Below, piece by piece: positions 6,005 to 7,314 of a stretch of DNA of 7,314 nucleotides. The notes below the pieces were generated by a model, which was not told where the DNA came from, ran no database searches, and was given only the letters and a program-made list of their open reading frames with translations. Made by a program: the position numbers and the translations under genes. How positions within the stretch are numbered: position 1 is the stretch's first letter; the number at the start of each line of letters is the position of its first letter. The stretch comes from UMGS1696 sp963643035 (GTDB lineage Bacteria > Bacillota > Clostridia > Oscillospirales > CAG-272): positions 1 to 7,314 of the forward strand of contig CAVIKO010000089.1 in NCBI GenBank assembly GCA_963643035.1, read 5' to 3'.

Positions 6005-6562
6005 ATGGTAGTAGCAGGCGATTTCAAGAACGGAATCACGTTCGATATGGACGGTCAGGTAATGCAGGTTATTGAATTCCAGCATGTAAAGCCGGGTAAG
6101 GGCGCGGCATTCGTTCGCACCAAGCTGCGCAACGTTATTACCGGTGCTGTAGTGGAAAAGACATTCTCTCCCACCGATAAGTATCAGGATGCCCGTATTG
6201 ACCGGAAGGAAATGCAGTACCTCTACAACGATGGAGACCTGTATTATTTCATGGATACCGAAACCTTTGAACAGGTACCGCTCGGAAAAGACATCATCGG
6301 CGACAGCCTGAAGTTTGTAAAGGAAGAAATGACTTGTAAGATCAATTCCTACAAGGATAAGGTATTTGCAGTGGAGCCGCCTATGTTTGTAGAGCTTGAG
6401 ATTGCAGATTGCGAGCCTGGTGTGCGCGGCGATACCGCTACTGGCGCCACCAAGAATGCGACCCTGGAGACCGGTGCTGTGATCCGTGTACCGCTTTTCA
6501 TCAACCAGGGCGATATGGTTCGTATCGACACCAGAACCGGCGAATATCTGGAACGCGCATAA
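6005..6562 (+). CDS. efp: Translation elongation factor P
   Basis: EF-P binds the ribosome between the P and E sites and rescues stalling at polyproline stretches. The 185-residue length is standard. The N-terminal KOW-like domain (about 1-62) carries the loop HVKPGKGAAFVR with Lys32 at the tip, the position modified in B. subtilis EF-P. Two OB-type domains follow (about 65-125 and 128-185). The C-terminal family signature is visible as KNATLETGAVIRVPLFIN. The start is fixed by an in-frame TAA just upstream (5996-5998). Translation initiation looks unusual because a hairpin separates the SD from the ATG. It has its own promoter, and the CD1247-like gene follows after 90 nt, probably on the same transcript. 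Confidence 0.98.
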   Translation: MVVAGDFKNGITFDMDGQVMQVIEFQHVKPGKGAAFVRTKLRNVITGAVVEKTFSPTDKYQDARIDRKEMQYLYNDGDLYYFMDTETFEQVPLGKDIIGDSLKFVKEEMTCKINSYKDKVFAVEPPMFVELEIADCEPGVRGDTATGATKNATLETGAVIRVPLFINQGDMVRIDTRTGEYLERA

Positions 6563-6652
6563 CGCACCCGATGATAAGCCGGAGTGGAATCCATACCGGA
6601 TACCGCGAACGGTTTTGTCATAATGCTGTCCTATCAGAAAGGAGATATTGTT

Positions 6653-7141
6653 ATGACGACAAAGGAATACAGTGCCTATATCAAGGGCTTGACAGAAGGG
6701 TTAAATCTCGACGAGACTAAACCGGAAAATAAGGTCATCAAGGCTCTCTGCGGCATTATCGAGCAGATGGCAGGTGAAATCGAAACGCTGGAAAAGAACA
6801 CCGAAACTCTCCACGACTATATCGAGGAAATCGATGAGGATCTGGGCGAGGTGGAGGAATTTGTCTACGGCGATGACGACGATTGTGGTTGCGACTGTGA
6901 CGATTGCGATGACGATTGTGACGATGATGACTGTTGCTGCGGTCATTGCCACGACAATGATGAGGACGACGATGACGAGGACGATGAGGATGATGGCGAG
7001 TTTTACTGCGCAATGTGTCCTCACTGCGGCGAAAAGGTCTACTTTGACGATTCCGTAAATCCAGAGGACATTCTTTGTCCTGCCTGCCAGAAGCCGCTTC
7101 TGGACGATGAAGAGGATCTCGAAGAGGAAAAAGATCTGTAA
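6653..7141 (+). CDS. CD1247-like protein: N-terminal helical domain, acidic Cys-rich linker, C-terminal zinc ribbon
   Basis: 162-residue, very acidic protein of unknown function. Residues 1-70 match the CD1247 N-terminal domain pattern as I remember it (YIKGLTEGLNLDE, ENKVIKALCGIIEQMAGEIE, then a glutamate-rich coiled-coil-like segment). A linker at 73-115 is almost only Asp, Glu and Cys, with nine Cys (78, 80, 82, 85, 89, 94, 95, 96, 99) and two His (98, 100). The C-terminus is a zinc ribbon with CPHC (122-125) and CPAC (142-145), plus Cys119, ending in another acidic tail. ATG 6653 is chosen because AAAGGAG (6638-6644) lies 8 nt upstream; the frame stays open to 6584 without an SD. Proteins of this type often sit next to efp in clostridia. 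The extra Cys cluster is unlike the family members I recall, whose linkers are simply acidic. Confidence 0.85.
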   Translation: MTTKEYSAYIKGLTEGLNLDETKPENKVIKALCGIIEQMAGEIETLEKNTETLHDYIEEIDEDLGEVEEFVYGDDDDCGCDCDDCDDDCDDDDCCCGHCHDNDEDDDDEDDEDDGEFYCAMCPHCGEKVYFDDSVNPEDILCPACQKPLLDDEEDLEEEKDL

Positions 7142-7158
7142 TTCTAACATACCAAATG

Positions 7159-7196
7159 AAAACCGGACAGTGCCTAAGGGTATTGTCCGGTTTTTT
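7159..7196 (+). terminator. Rho-independent terminator of the efp operon
   Basis: AAAACCGGACA (7159-7169) pairs perfectly with TGTCCGGTTTT (7184-7194), 11 bp with a 14-nt loop, and the T-run continues to 7196. It begins 17 nt after the stop of the CD1247-like gene. Confidence 0.95.
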
Positions 7197-7222
7197 ATGC
7201 GCAAAGTCACAGGAGAGACAAC

Positions 7223-7256
7223 AAAAAATCCGAACCTTGTTTCCAAGATTCGGATT
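7223..7256 (-). terminator. Rho-independent terminator of the tRNA-Leu transcript
   Basis: Read on the minus strand: AATCCGAA, T, CTTG, a GAAA tetraloop, CAAG, G, TTCGGATT, then T-run (plus-strand A's at 7223-7228). The T opposite G is a wobble pair, giving a continuous 13-bp stem only on this strand; on the plus strand it is a C/A mismatch. It begins 3 nt beyond the tRNA 3' end. Confidence 0.93.
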
Positions 7257-7259
7257 AGA

Positions 7260-7314
7260 TGCGGGCAAGAGGACTTGAACCTCCATGAAATTGCTTTCAC
7301 TAGAACCTGAATCT
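7260..7314 (-). tRNA. tRNA-Leu(CAG), 3' part, truncated by the window edge
   Basis: On the minus strand the segment reads, 5' to 3': anticodon arm AGATTCAGGTTCTA with loop TTCAGGT and anticodon CAG (plus-strand 7307-7309), a long class II variable arm with stem TGAAA/TTTCA, the T arm GGAGGTTCAAGTCCTCT (7268-7284), the 3' acceptor strand TGCCCGC and discriminator A (7260). The long variable arm and A discriminator fit leucine; CAG reads the codon CUG. CCA is not encoded: the next bases are TCT. The D arm and 5' acceptor strand lie beyond the right edge. Confidence 0.95.

Noticed and set aside
4384..6039. Long antisense open frame (551 codons) opposite the GH5 gene and the efp leader
   Set aside because: It mirrors the codon pattern of GH5, has no SD or recognisable domain, and crosses the efp promoter and leader. 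The plus-strand protein has clear family motifs.

Overview
The window looks like a chromosomal segment of a Gram-positive anaerobe of the Clostridia (Bacillota), with roughly balanced base composition. The grounds are classical Shine-Dalgarno (SD) sites, sigma-A-type promoters with 17-nt spacers, U-tract hairpin terminators, ammonia-dependent AsnA, and elongation factor P directly followed by a CD1247-type acidic zinc-ribbon protein, a pairing I associate with clostridia. I see no phage, transposase, plasmid or CRISPR genes.

Layout: (1) 3-107 is the tail of an unidentified gene, then plsY (120-737, phospholipid synthesis) and a hairpin terminator (755-795). (2) A strong extended -10 promoter (875-903), with an inverted repeat filling its spacer, drives an alpha/beta hydrolase (about 1026-1778) through an unusually structured leader that carries a 50-codon overlapping reading frame. 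A Gfo/Idh/MocA oxidoreductase (1867-2850) follows and is probably co-transcribed. (3) 2851-3193 has no convincing gene. It holds a 114-nt nested hairpin (2866-2979), a second hairpin (2999-3053) and a near-consensus promoter (3134-3162). (4) That promoter drives asnA (3194-4204) and probably a cytoplasmic GH5 glycoside hydrolase (4261-5811). (5) A further promoter (5904-5932) drives efp (6005-6562) and the CD1247-like protein (6653-7141), ending in a terminator (7159-7196). (6) On the minus strand the 3' part of tRNA-Leu(CAG) enters from the right edge (7260-7314), followed by its own terminator (7223-7256).

Functionally it is a housekeeping backbone (membrane lipid synthesis, asparagine synthesis, translation factor, tRNA) with a small carbohydrate- or ester-related accessory set interleaved (hydrolase, sugar-type oxidoreductase, GH5). 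The coding genes are mostly ordinary. The most interesting signals are non-coding: the 114-nt nested hairpin, the operator-like repeat in the hydrolase promoter, and the arrangement 'SD, hairpin, start codon' that appears at both the hydrolase and efp. The strangest protein feature is a Cys/Asp-rich insert in the CD1247-like protein. I did not find clear evidence for a wholly new multi-gene system.
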